Source: Leptolyngbya ohadii IS1
Lineage (GTDB): Bacteria; Cyanobacteriota; Cyanobacteriia; Elainellales; Elainellaceae
Assembly: GCF_002215035.1 (NCBI RefSeq)
Contig: NZ_NKFP01000006.1
Location: forward strand, 1,190,530 to 1,254,529
Reading direction: 5' to 3'
Length of the DNA stretch: 64,000 nucleotides
Shown: positions 34,990 to 43,913 of the stretch, in pieces
How the letters are laid out: the number at the start of each line of letters is the position of its first letter
Numbering within the stretch: the stretch's first letter is position 1
Notes under the pieces: model-generated
Database searches by the model: none
Told to the model about the DNA's origin: nothing
The model's input: only the letters and a program-made list of their open reading frames with translations
Made by a program: the position numbers and the translations under genes

Positions 34990-37254
34990 ATGACACTAAA
35001 CCGCAGACATTTCCTGATGTTCCTGGGCGCAGGCGCAGGTTCGATCGCCCTTCAGCCTTTGATGAACGGGCAACGGATTCTTTCTGGTCAGGCAGATCGC
35101 GCTACGGCTCAAACCCTGTCGCTGACTAACCTGAGCTTTCAGCCGATCAAAGGTCCGATGCCCCTGACGATCGAGGGGATGGATCGCGCCAAGCAGACGA
35201 CCGACTACAGTAATTTCACCGTCGCTGATGACATCGTGCTGCCGGAGGGCTACGTTTATGACCTGATTGCTGCCTGGGGCGATCCCGTAGGGCTACGGGC
35301 AACGGTGCCCGGTCGGGTGGGCGACTCTCGCTTTGGCTATAACAACGACTATCTCTCTCTGATTGAGACTGCTCCCGGTGAGGGCTTCCTGACGGTGAAC
35401 CACGAGTACATCAGCGCTAAGCCCTGGCTGCAAACCTTCCAGGAGGTGGTGGGGAAAGCTCTGCCGCTAAGCGTGGCGCAGGCTGCCGTAGAAGCTGCGG
35501 GTGAGGATGGCGTGAATGCCTTTGAACTGCCTCAGGGGGATGCCAGTAAAGGGGCGATCGAGGAAATCAGCAGAGAAGCTCTGATCGATCTGGGACTGTC
35601 GGTGATTTCGGTTCGCAAAGGGGCAGATGGCAAGTGGATGCGTACCAACTCGCGGGTCGATCGTCGCATTACCGGAATTTCGGGACTGGAGGATGGGAGA
35701 TACCTGAAGGCAACGGGTCCAGCCGTGGCAGTGTTCACCAAGTCCAGTGGGCAGGGCTATCAGGACGGGCTGGGCGACAGGATTATCGGCACGTTTAACA
35801 ATTGCTCAGGCGGCACGACCCCCTGGGGTACGGTCTTCAGCGCCGAGGAAAACTTCCAGGACTTTGTGCCAGAACCCGTCTACGCCGACGGAACCTCCCT
35901 GCCCCCCAGCGAGAGAACTTTCAGCATTGATGATGAGGCAGTATCTGGGCTGGGCAATGCCTTTGGACTGGCAGGCAACAAGTATGGCTGGATGGTTGAA
36001 ATTGATCCGGCAAATCCCAACGACTATGGCACAAAGCATACCTGGCTGGGTCGCTATCGCCATGAAGCGGTGGGCGTGCGGGCAGTAGCAGGCAAAAAGC
36101 TGGCGTTTTATTCGGGGTGCGATCGTCGGGGTGGTCACGTCTATAAGTTTGTCAGTAACGGCACGGTGCAAAATCCGCAGGACAAGGCAAACTCGCAGCT
36201 GCTCTCAGACGGAATGCTCTACGTCGCCAAGTTCAACCCGAACGGTACAGGTCGCTGGATTCCCCTCCAGGTCAATACGCCGATCGATCCGGAACTGCCC
36301 AGCATCCACGCAGGCGGCATGATTCCCCTGCCCAACCCCGATCGTGCGGCTGGTAGTGTGGTGAAAGTCAGTGAAGATGCTGCGATCGCCTCCTATAAGC
36401 AGCAGTTCAAGACCTTGGGCGATCTGTATCAGGGCAATCCCACGGAAAAGCAGGGCGCAATTCTAATCGATGCCCACTTTGCGGCAAATGCGGTTGGCGG
36501 CACCTGCACGGCGCGTCCCGAAGATACGGATGTGCGCCCAGACGGCAAGCTGTTTATTGCCTTTACCTCCGGTTCCCCCAGCAGCAGCGATGGCAGCCCC
36601 AACAAGGAAGTGTTTAAGGGACCGAACGGCGAAACGACGTACGAGTACGGCTGGATTATGCGTCTGGACGAAGACGGCAACGATCCCGCCGCGATCACTT
36701 TTAAATGGTCTACCTTTGCAACGGGCGGCGAACCCCACGAAGGCGGACTCGGCTTTGCCAACCCGGACAACCTGGAGTTTGATGCGAAGGGCAATCTGTG
36801 GATTGTGACCGATATGTCGAGCGATCGCCTCAACCGGGAAATTCCCGCCCGGACGGAAATGGTGGATGGCGTCTCGAAGCCTGTGAGCCAATCAAATCTG
36901 CGCGGTCTGTTTGGCAATAACTCGATCTGGATGATGCCGACGAGCGGGGCAAACGCAGGTCAGGCGTATCTGTTTGGCTTTGGTCCAATGGACAGCGAGC
37001 TGACGGGTCCCTTCTTTACGCAGGACAATAAAACCCTGTTTATCGCGGCACAGCATCCAGGCGAAGTGGGCGGTCGTCGGGAAAATATGGCGAGCGAAAC
37101 CCGCCGCTATGCGATGAAGACTACGGACGGGCAGGAGTTTACCCAGGTACGGGAAGTGCCGCTCGGCTCTAACTGGCCCGGTAAGCAGCCCAACAATCCG
37201 CCCAAGCCCGCAGTGGTGGCCATTCGGCGGACAGATGGAGCGACGCTGAGCTAG
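34990..37254 (+). CDS. phoX: PhoX-type alkaline phosphatase (DUF839), Tat-exported
   Basis: Large exported protein of 754 residues. The N-terminus NRRHFLMFLGAGAGSIAL is a twin-arginine signal, as required for PhoX, which is folded with its cofactors before export. The segments FNNCSGGTTPWGTVFSAEEN, VNHEYISAKPW, YRHEAVGV and PDNLEFDAKGNLW are typical of the DUF839/PhoX family. PhoX uses calcium and iron and releases phosphate from organic esters in the periplasm. The start is taken at ATG 34990 so that the Tat signal is near the N-terminus; an upstream start adds 35 unlikely residues. A terminator follows. Confidence 0.88.
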   Translation: MTLNRRHFLMFLGAGAGSIALQPLMNGQRILSGQADRATAQTLSLTNLSFQPIKGPMPLTIEGMDRAKQTTDYSNFTVADDIVLPEGYVYDLIAAWGDPVGLRATVPGRVGDSRFGYNNDYLSLIETAPGEGFLTVNHEYISAKPWLQTFQEVVGKALPLSVAQAAVEAAGEDGVNAFELPQGDASKGAIEEISREALIDLGLSVISVRKGADGKWMRTNSRVDRRITGISGLEDGRYLKATGPAVAVFTKSSGQGYQDGLGDRIIGTFNNCSGGTTPWGTVFSAEENFQDFVPEPVYADGTSLPPSERTFSIDDEAVSGLGNAFGLAGNKYGWMVEIDPANPNDYGTKHTWLGRYRHEAVGVRAVAGKKLAFYSGCDRRGGHVYKFVSNGTVQNPQDKANSQLLSDGMLYVAKFNPNGTGRWIPLQVNTPIDPELPSIHAGGMIPLPNPDRAAGSVVKVSEDAAIASYKQQFKTLGDLYQGNPTEKQGAILIDAHFAANAVGGTCTARPEDTDVRPDGKLFIAFTSGSPSSSDGSPNKEVFKGPNGETTYEYGWIMRLDEDGNDPAAITFKWSTFATGGEPHEGGLGFANPDNLEFDAKGNLWIVTDMSSDRLNREIPARTEMVDGVSKPVSQSNLRGLFGNNSIWMMPTSGANAGQAYLFGFGPMDSELTGPFFTQDNKTLFIAAQHPGEVGGRRENMASETRRYAMKTTDGQEFTQVREVPLGSNWPGKQPNNPPKPAVVAIRRTDGATLS

Positions 37255-37284
37255 GGGCTGGGAATACCTGACATATTCCGATAG

Positions 37285-37307
37285 GGCAGGTTAAAAGCCT
37301 GCCTTTT
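37285..37307 (+). terminator. intrinsic terminator after phoX
   Basis: GGCAGG-TTAAAAG-CCTGCC followed by TTTT, about 30 bp after the phoX stop. The T run is short. Confidence 0.6.
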
Positions 37308-37398
37308 GACTTGAGAACAGTCTCCTCGATGCAGCCTTATCCCCCATCGCAGTAGAATCTTAAGGATCTGGCTATGAAGACCCGGATGGGATGCTGCT

Positions 37399-38424
37399 AT
37401 GACAACAGGCTGGACGCGCCGCCACATTATTTCCCTGGCTGACTTTCGACCGTCTGAGTACGATGTGGTGCTGCAAACGGCTGCCAGCTTTGGAGAAGTG
37501 CTGTCGCGACGCACAAAAAAAGTGCCTGCCCTCCAGGGTCAGGTGGTCGCAAATTTGTTTTTTGAATCCTCAACGCGCACCCGCAGCAGCTTTGAACTTG
37601 CCGCCAAACGCCTTTCCGCCGATACGCTAAACTTTGCTCCCGGTACGTCATCTCTGACTAAAGGGGAAACGATTCTGGACACGGCAAAGACCTATTTGGC
37701 AATGGGAGCTGACCTGATGGTCATTCGTCACAAAGAGGCGGGAGTTCCCCTAGCGATCGCCCAGGAAATGGATCGGCTCCAAACGAGGGTGGGCATTTTT
37801 AACGCGGGAGATGGACAGCACGAACACCCCTCCCAGGCATTGCTGGATCTATTTACTCTCTGCACGCTGATCGATCCCGAAACGCCGAAACTCTCTTTAT
37901 TGAAAGACAAGAAAATTGCGATCGTCGGCGATATTCTCCATTCGCGAGTCGCCCGCTCGAATCTGTGGAGCCTGACGGCAAGCGGCGCAGAAGTCCATCT
38001 CGCAGGACCCCCAACCCTGCTGCCCAAACATTTTGCCGACTTTGTCCAGACCGACCAGAATCCGAACCTGACGCGCAAAGTGGTGATCCACCGATCGCTT
38101 GCCCCTGCCCTCAAGGATGCGGATTTTGTCATGACCCTGCGGCTTCAGCGTGAGCGGATGACCCAGCACTTGCTGCCCAGCCTGCGGGAATATCATCAGC
38201 AGTTTGGCATTACCCACGATCGCCTCAAGCACTGTCAACCGGGAGTGAGAGTCCTGCATCCGGGTCCGGTGAATCGCGGTGTAGAAATAAGTTCGGAACT
38301 GATGGACGATCCCCGATTTAGCCTGATTTCTCAGCAGGTGACGAGCGGTGTGGCGGTGAGAATGGCGTTGCTGTATTTGATGGCAACCGGGAAAACGGCA
38401 ACGATCGGAGCAGGGGCAAGCTAG
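37399..38424 (+). CDS. pyrB: aspartate carbamoyltransferase catalytic subunit
   Basis: Enzyme of 341 residues catalysing carbamoyl phosphate plus aspartate to carbamoyl aspartate, the first committed pyrimidine step. The carbamoyl phosphate loop [19 protein letters not shown], the segment [16 protein letters not shown] and [11 protein letters not shown] are characteristic. Length is normal. No pyrI or other pyr gene is adjacent, as is usual in cyanobacteria where these genes are scattered. Confidence 0.97.
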   Translation: MTTGWTRRHIISLADFRPSEYDVVLQTAASFGEVLSRRTKKVPALQGQVVANLFFESSTRTRSSFELAAKRLSADTLNFAPGTSSLTKGETILDTAKTYLAMGADLMVIRHKEAGVPLAIAQEMDRLQTRVGIFNAGDGQHEHPSQALLDLFTLCTLIDPETPKLSLLKDKKIAIVGDILHSRVARSNLWSLTASGAEVHLAGPPTLLPKHFADFVQTDQNPNLTRKVVIHRSLAPALKDADFVMTLRLQRERMTQHLLPSLREYHQQFGITHDRLKHCQPGVRVLHPGPVNRGVEISSELMDDPRFSLISQQVTSGVAVRMALLYLMATGKTATIGAGAS

Positions 38425-38615
38425 GCAACTTCCAAGCGATTGGGCGGCGAGTAGGTCGTTGAGTATTCCTTAGGAAAAGAGAGAAACTCCCGCCGAAAAA
38501 GCGGTAAAAGTATCCCGATGCGTCTTTCTTTCAAAGTAGAAGGAAATGCAGTGAGAATATTGCTTTTTCTGTGCGTGGAGCCTAATTTAGGGATTTAAGC
38601 TGCTCCTGCATTTTT

Positions 38616-39272
38616 ATGACGATCGTCATCTGTCCGGGATATCATCCTCCCCAACTCACAACCGATTTTTTAAGAGGGTTAGGGCGGGTTTCCCAAAAGA
38701 CTGGGCTGCCCCAGGCAATCATCTACCCTGCCCATCTCCAACCTCCCTATTCCAGTCTCCACTTGCTGTCATTTTTGCGCTCTACCTTAGAGCAGTCCTG
38801 GCAGCAGTTTGAGGGAGAAAAATCTGAGGCAATCTATCACAGATGGCGTTCCCTGGTATTCATTGGCTTTAGCGCGGGGGTTGTGGCAGCGATCGGGGCA
38901 GCTCAGGTTTGGCAAACGGTAGGTGGATCGGCGAGTGGATCGACGGATGGATCGGTGAAGGCGCTGATTGCGATCGACGGTTGGGGGGTGCCGCTCTGGG
39001 GCAATTTTCCCATTCATCGGATGAGCCACGATGCCTTTACCCATTGGAGTTCGGCGTTGCTGGGCGGAGGGAGTAGCAGCTTCTATGCAGACCCGGCAGT
39101 CGGTCATCTGGATCTCTGGCGATCGCCTCAGCAGATTTGGGGATACTCTGTTCAATCTTCATCAGACAATCGAGTAGTTTCCCGGAAACAAGCCAATCGT
39201 GTAGAGCGATCGAATGCGGCTGCTTTGTTAAACCACTGGCTTTGTCAATATGACGAGGTAAACATTCCTTAA
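38616..39272 (+). CDS. conserved protein with alpha/beta-hydrolase-like nucleophile elbow
   Basis: Protein of 218 residues. It opens with a beta strand and loop VICPGYHPPQL, has a GFSAG elbow at about residue 86 (VFIGFSAGVVAA), and a later segment ALIAIDGWGVPLWG, an order that suits a small alpha/beta hydrolase. A His near the C-terminal third (HLDLWRSPQQIWG) could complete a triad. The substrate is unknown and activity is unproven. A Gly/Ser-rich insert (GGSASGSTDGS) is probably repeat-derived. Confidence 0.65.
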   Translation: MTIVICPGYHPPQLTTDFLRGLGRVSQKTGLPQAIIYPAHLQPPYSSLHLLSFLRSTLEQSWQQFEGEKSEAIYHRWRSLVFIGFSAGVVAAIGAAQVWQTVGGSASGSTDGSVKALIAIDGWGVPLWGNFPIHRMSHDAFTHWSSALLGGGSSSFYADPAVGHLDLWRSPQQIWGYSVQSSSDNRVVSRKQANRVERSNAAALLNHWLCQYDEVNIP

Positions 39273-39370
39273 AGTTTTCAAGAAGAGTTGAATTTAGAAA
39301 CATTTACTTGAGCAATTTCACTCATATACTAGTGTTGTTTTAACCATCGCGTGTATCGCCTGAAACCAGC

Positions 39371-40477
39371 ATGAAAAACCGACGCGACGCTAAGTCTAAC
39401 GGCAAAAACAGCAGGGACAGGAGAGATCTGTACTATGAAATGGAGTTCCTAGGTCAGACGCCTCCCCCGGCTCCCCAGCGACGCAGACGGCTGGCAAAAA
39501 TGCTGACCTCGCCCCTGTTAGGCATTGCCCTGATTGGAGCAACTATTAGTTTTGCGATCGTTGTTGCGGTGCAGGATACGCAATGGGACGGCAGGCAAGA
39601 GTCTCAAACGTCCCCATCTGAACCCTTTCGCTGGGCGGTAAATCGGGCGATGAGTGCGGCAGAACTCACCCAGCAGGCAAGATCGGTGAAGGAATGGCAG
39701 ACGGTTGCGAACTGGTGGCAGGAGGCGATCGTACTCATGCAAAAGGTGCCGACGAGCTATCCGCGCTACGGGGTTGCCCAATCGCGAATTCCCCAGTACG
39801 AGGAGAATTTACGCTACGCCCAGCGCAAAGTGCAGGAAGCCTCTCAAGTTCAGGCAGGCAACAGTCTCTGGTCAGTCGGTTCGCGTCGGGCACAGGTGGT
39901 TGACCTTCAGGGCAAGCCTTCCTCTACCGATCGCTATGACTCTATGTGTAGAGAAGTGCTGCGCTATGGCAGGAGTGTAGTGGAGCTACGCAATGGCGTG
40001 GTGACGAGCTATGAAGATGCCGATCGCAATTTGAGAGTAACATCCGAAGCGGCTGCGTCCGTGGCAGGGAGTTCTGCCTATTGGGAGTTGGGGTCAACGA
40101 AGGAGGCGGTTTTTGCTGTGCAGGGGACTCCCTCTCGCGTCGTCAAATACGACTATTCCCGCAAAGAATTGCTCTACTACGGGGACAGCCTGGTTGAGCT
40201 AAATCACAATCAGGTTATTGGGTACAGTAACCTTGGCAAAAACCTGCGCGTGCAGATTCGTCCGATCGGGCAAACGGAAGGGCAACCCTTCTGGACAATG
40301 GATTCAACGCGAGAAGATTTGTTCCGTATTCAGGGGACGCCCACTCAAGTTGAACTGGACGATGCCACCTGTACCGAAACCCTCACCTACGGCAATAGCT
40401 CAGTCGAATTAACAAACGGGTTTATTACCGGATACAACAACGCAGATAACAACTTAAAAGTACGGGTACAAAATTGA
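39371..40477 (+). CDS. membrane-anchored protein with three BamE-like repeats
   Basis: Protein of 368 residues. A basic N-terminus precedes one membrane helix (LLGIALIGATISFAIVVAV), then a helical region, then three related repeats of about 65 residues. Each has the pattern (W)(x)(L/V)GS(T/R)xxxVxxxQGxPS...Y, (E)xLxYGxSxVEL, NxxxxGYxNxxxNLxV. The pattern resembles the BamE/OmlA fold, where short beta sheets follow a small helix that senses or binds partners; this resemblance is by eye. The function is unknown. The repeats face the periplasm or lumen if the helix is an anchor. Confidence 0.6.
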   Translation: MKNRRDAKSNGKNSRDRRDLYYEMEFLGQTPPPAPQRRRRLAKMLTSPLLGIALIGATISFAIVVAVQDTQWDGRQESQTSPSEPFRWAVNRAMSAAELTQQARSVKEWQTVANWWQEAIVLMQKVPTSYPRYGVAQSRIPQYEENLRYAQRKVQEASQVQAGNSLWSVGSRRAQVVDLQGKPSSTDRYDSMCREVLRYGRSVVELRNGVVTSYEDADRNLRVTSEAAASVAGSSAYWELGSTKEAVFAVQGTPSRVVKYDYSRKELLYYGDSLVELNHNQVIGYSNLGKNLRVQIRPIGQTEGQPFWTMDSTREDLFRIQGTPTQVELDDATCTETLTYGNSSVELTNGFITGYNNADNNLKVRVQN

Positions 40478-40540
40478 CACGATCGAATGAATTCTCTACC
40501 AGACCTCGAAGCTTTCTACTGGAGAGAATTTAGCGGTATT

Positions 40541-40795
40541 TCAGCGATATTTCAGCTTGAAGTACAAAATGACTCCTGTGAGGCAAAGGGTCATACCGTT
40601 CGCAAAAACGATCGGGAGTGCCTGCATGGCGACGCCGTAGAGCAACCAGAGAAAAATCCCCAGGCTAAATGTGATGAGCCAGGTGAGGGAAATATCCTTG
40701 GCAGATTTACTTTGCCAGACCTTAAACAGCTGGGGCAAGAAGGCGATCGTGGTCAGGGTGGCGGCAACCAATCCTAAAATCGTAGTCCACTGCAT
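40541..40795 (-). CDS. SemiSWEET-type sugar transporter
   Basis: Small membrane protein of 84 residues with three helices. The PQ-loop motif is FLPQLFKVWQSKSAKDIS, followed by LGIFLWLLYG; this is the pattern of bacterial SemiSWEET proteins, which form dimers and carry sugars by facilitated movement. The start is taken at ATG 40795 (MQWTTILGLVA), which places the first helix at the N-terminus. The sugar is not known. Confidence 0.88.
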   Translation of the reverse strand: MQWTTILGLVAATLTTIAFLPQLFKVWQSKSAKDISLTWLITFSLGIFLWLLYGVAMQALPIVFANGMTLCLTGVILYFKLKYR

Positions 40796-40948
40796 TGGTT
40801 TTTGATGCGATTTGCTAGTGCATCCTATCACTCTTGTCTATTGAACCTGGGGGAAGGTTGAAGGTTGTCTTGAAGAACTATCTCTTGAGAGACGCTGAAA
40901 CCCAAACTTCTCCTTAGACTGAAGAGATTGTTGATCGCAGGTGTCTTC

Positions 40949-41377
40949 ATGCCGGAAATTCTTTTTAACCCAGTGCAGGTAACGGTGCTGATGCGAATTG
41001 CGCTGCAAGACCGTGAGTTAGGCGATCGCAAGCTCCATGCTGAAGTTGAGGAAGTGTTGTCCCAGCTTCGAGGACGAGAAGGTGTCCAGGATGTGAGTTT
41101 GGTTGCCGTGAAGGTTGCGCCTGAGGTGCCGATCGGCATGACGCCGCGCAATATTGGCGGTTTTCTGCCGGGGGTGCTGCAAGCGGAGGTGAGTCTGCCC
41201 TATGTGATGCAGGTTTTAGAGTTTTTGCGCGATCGTCTATTGGAGAATCGCCGGATAGAAATGTCGCTCAAATCCTCGGACGGTAAAAGTTTTAGCAGCC
41301 GAGCCAGCAACCCGGAGGAGTTAGATTTCCTGATGCAGGAAGCAGAATCCTTTTTCTATCCCCATCACGAGAAATAG
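40949..41377 (+). CDS. small protein resembling effector-associated constant component EACC1
   Basis: Protein of 142 residues without signal peptide. The layout is an N-terminal segment LHAEVEEVLSQLRGREGVQDVSL, a central hydrophobic helix pair (IGGFLPGVLQAEVSLPYVMQVLEFLRDRL), and an end of the form IEMSLKSSDGKSFSSRASNPEEL. This resembles, by eye only, the EACC1 components described in bacterial conflict systems and found near protease or NTPase effectors. No such effector is adjacent here, so the assignment is tentative. AGGTG lies 6 nt before ATG 40949. Confidence 0.45.
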   Translation: MPEILFNPVQVTVLMRIALQDRELGDRKLHAEVEEVLSQLRGREGVQDVSLVAVKVAPEVPIGMTPRNIGGFLPGVLQAEVSLPYVMQVLEFLRDRLLENRRIEMSLKSSDGKSFSSRASNPEELDFLMQEAESFFYPHHEK

Positions 41378-41386
41378 CCGATTCAG

Positions 41387-42247
41387 CTATCGGCAGCCTA
41401 GGGAATCAAATACCTGTACGGCAAGGTTTTCAGCCCGATCGCCCAGTGCAGAGACGATCGCCACAAAGGTATGCTCCTTAAACCGGGTCTCCGCCTGGTA
41501 GCGAACGGCAGGAATGGGAGGCGAGCCTTCTGCCACAATTAAGCTGCCTGTTTGGATCGTGACAGGAACGCGGGTACCACACAGCACTCGATTCTCTACG
41601 CGGGTACTGTGAATTTGAAAGTCGCTGCTGTCCTGGTAGGAGAAGGAAAACCCCGACAGGAAGAAACTGTTGTTGATGGTGATGTCTTCCTCGGAGCTGG
41701 GATCGGTTGCGCCTTCCGTGATTGGAATTCTGGCAAGAAATAGCTCAGTTTCCGCAGGAGCCACGGTTTCCGTAGAGGATGCATTGCTCGATAGAACGGA
41801 GCTGTTGGCTGGGTTTGCTCGATCGGAGGCTGTTGAAACCGCTCCCGCAGAAGGCACCTCGGATGGAACGGTCGATTGAACCGCTGGTGATTGAGCCGCC
41901 GATTGAACCCTCCTCAAGCTACCGATCACTGCCAATTTGCCGCCACCTAAATTCGTGCCAAATACCCCCTGCGCGCCTCCCGGAATTTGATAGTTGGCTA
42001 TGCTCTGTGCAGTTGCCTGCGCCCGACGCGGATCAAATGCATTGTTGAGCGCTTTGACGCCTAATCCCGCTAATCCGATCGCTACCAGGAGGACAGCTCC
42101 GGCAGTGATGGCAATCGTTTCCCAAATGCTAACCGTGTATTTGGGGTGTTGGGGAGCGTCAGGCGGGGTGTGGGGGGAAGAATCCATAGAAGAATTCATG
42201 GAGGAATTGATAGAGGAATCTGGAGGGGAATCCACAGGAGAATTCAT
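41387..42247 (-). CDS. unrecognised single-pass membrane protein
   Basis: Protein of 286 residues. It has a Ser/Asn/Pro-rich cytoplasmic N-terminus (partly 12-bp repeat-encoded: SSINSSMNSSMDSS), one helix (ETIAITAGAVLLVAIGLAGLGV), an NNAFDPRRAQATAQSIA segment, a low-complexity Ser/Ala stretch, and a C-terminal beta-rich domain with two Cys (RVLCGTRVPV; FDSLGCR). I do not recognise a family. It lies 6 nt downstream of the dehydrogenase gene on the same strand, so the two are very probably cotranscribed. Confidence 0.6.
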   Translation of the reverse strand: MNSPVDSPPDSSINSSMNSSMDSSPHTPPDAPQHPKYTVSIWETIAITAGAVLLVAIGLAGLGVKALNNAFDPRRAQATAQSIANYQIPGGAQGVFGTNLGGGKLAVIGSLRRVQSAAQSPAVQSTVPSEVPSAGAVSTASDRANPANSSVLSSNASSTETVAPAETELFLARIPITEGATDPSSEEDITINNSFFLSGFSFSYQDSSDFQIHSTRVENRVLCGTRVPVTIQTGSLIVAEGSPPIPAVRYQAETRFKEHTFVAIVSALGDRAENLAVQVFDSLGCR

Positions 42248-42251
42248 AGCG
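42192..42251. repeat. 12-bp tandem repeat at start of the 286-residue protein
   Basis: Five imperfect copies of a GAATTSATRGAG-like unit cover the first codons of the gene and encode the SSMNSS pattern. Confidence 0.75.
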
Positions 42252-42253
42252 GT

Positions 42254-43117
42254 TCACTCAGGTTCAGGATTGACCGCAGCAAACAGTGCGGAATAGTCCG
42301 CATCGGCGAGTCCTTCAGCACAGGCAAGCTCCAGGATGCGCCGCACTCCAGCAAGGCTGTCTGCCTGCAACCCCAGATCGCTGGTTTCCTGCAAGAACAG
42401 GTTGGTATCCTTGAGCAAATGCTTGGTCGGAAAGTTGGGATTGGTGAAATCGCGATCGATCATACGCTGAAGTTTTTTATCAAACGTGGGGGCGTACAGC
42501 GCACTCTGACGCAAGACCTGCATAAAGGTGTCGATCGGTACATTTTGCCGCTGCACAAAGCTGAGACTGAGGGAAAAAGCGGTGGTTAGTGCTGCAATGA
42601 GCTGATTGAGAGCCAGCTTCAGCGCCGCCGCCGTTCCCACTTCCCCCACGTAGCGCAATGCTCCCAGGTGGCTCAGGATCGATGACCACTGCTCAAACTG
42701 TTCCGGCGTACTGCCCACCATAATCTGAAGCGTTCCCGCTTTTGCCTCTGGAATACTGCCCAGTACCGGAGCCTCCAGATACAGTCCGCCTGCCTTCACG
42801 ATCTGATCGTGCAAATCGCGGCTTTCCTGCGGGGCGATTGTCCCCATCTGGATCACAGTGCGATCGGCTAATTGGGGAAGACATTCCTCTGCTAGCAAGA
42901 CCTCGCGAATCGCAGGGGTATCGGTAAGCATCAGCAAAATCAGCTCGGACGATTGCAGTAAATCTGCCACAGCGTGAACAACATCTGCTCCGGCTTCTTG
43001 GATCGGCTGCAACTTAGCAGCAGTGCGATTCCAGGCAGTCACGTATTCTCCCGCAGCCAGCAGTCTTTCTGCCATTGGCAAGCCCATGAGTCCAGTTCCC
43101 ACAAAGCCAATCTTCAT
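42254..43117 (-). CDS. NAD(P)-dependent beta-hydroxyacid dehydrogenase
   Basis: Enzyme of 287 residues of the 6-phosphogluconate/3-hydroxyisobutyrate dehydrogenase family. The N-terminal Rossmann motif is GFVGTGLMGLPMAERL, the substrate loop APVLGSIPEAKAGTL, and the catalytic Lys lies in AALKLALNQLIAAL. GLYR-type members reduce glyoxylate or succinic semialdehyde, which is the best guess. The start ATG 43117 is supported by GGTGGAACAG just upstream. Confidence 0.92.
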   Translation of the reverse strand: MKIGFVGTGLMGLPMAERLLAAGEYVTAWNRTAAKLQPIQEAGADVVHAVADLLQSSELILLMLTDTPAIREVLLAEECLPQLADRTVIQMGTIAPQESRDLHDQIVKAGGLYLEAPVLGSIPEAKAGTLQIMVGSTPEQFEQWSSILSHLGALRYVGEVGTAAALKLALNQLIAALTTAFSLSLSFVQRQNVPIDTFMQVLRQSALYAPTFDKKLQRMIDRDFTNPNFPTKHLLKDTNLFLQETSDLGLQADSLAGVRRILELACAEGLADADYSALFAAVNPEPE

Positions 43118-43602
43118 CTGTTCCACCCTCCAGAGCGCTGCGATCGCAGTTCTATTTTTAATCCGACTTTCTAATTCAGACTGTCTGCTCCAACCTGTCA
43201 TCTATCGACTAGATCCTAAGTGCGATCTTAAAAGCAGAATCACCGCATCGCACCGGGGAAAAGGCAGCAAAAACAGGAAAATTCCTGTATTATTGATGTA
43301 GTTTTCCGTAATACAATGCGGTCGTCTTGAGGTTACTCTTCATCAAATCCCACTGCTCTAGGGTCTGCGGCTCCAGGCTTGCGGTCTAAATTTCAGATTT
43401 CTATTCCCAATTTCTGAGTTCCAACTTCTGAGTTCCAAATTCTTGAATCCTCAACTTTGCCGCTGAAACACACTGAATCGCCTGCGCTGTTGTGCTGTGC
43501 TGTTGTGAGATGGCGGTTTCCGCCCTTTTACGTTCCCAATTCCTGACATTGAGTTTGCCATTTTCGATCGCTGCTTCTATCCCTTCAGCCCCGGAGGTTT
43601 CC
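43118..43602. other. intergenic region with CTGAGTTCCAA repeats
   Basis: Divergent gap of 485 bp. From 43389 to 43450 imperfect copies of TTCTGAGTTCCAA occur. The rest is unique and holds presumed promoters. No gene is supported. Confidence 0.6.
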
Positions 43603-43851
43603 ATGAACGATCGTCGCCTGCCTCCTGCCCGTCGCGAAGTGATTTACTCCTACCCAGAGGATCACAGCCGTTTTTCCGAGTGTCCAAAATGCTCTAAGCA
43701 AACCCTCTACCAGCGCAATGCCGACCAGTTTGTTTGTCTGGCTTGCAGTTTTCAGCGTGATTTGTCTAAGCCGAAGGAACCCAATTTCCTGCCGACCTTG
43801 TTCATGCTGTTAACGCTCCTGGTTGCCGTGCTGATTATTATGGCGGGTTAG
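43603..43851 (+). CDS. small zinc-ribbon membrane protein
   Basis: Protein of 82 residues. A CPKC...CLAC zinc ribbon (about 27-49) in a basic N-terminal part precedes a single C-terminal membrane helix (FLPTLFMLLTLLVAVLIIMAG). The start ATG has GGAGG 6 nt upstream, the best ribosome binding site in this part of the window. The function is unknown; the ribbon would face the cytoplasm. The ABC transporter gene follows after 62 nt. Confidence 0.75.
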   Translation: MNDRRLPPARREVIYSYPEDHSRFSECPKCSKQTLYQRNADQFVCLACSFQRDLSKPKEPNFLPTLFMLLTLLVAVLIIMAG

Positions 43852-43913
43852 GTCGCAAAGCTTTCAGCCCTGACAAAGTTCTGCCCACTCTCCAGCCGAA
43901 AATTCTTCTGCTT

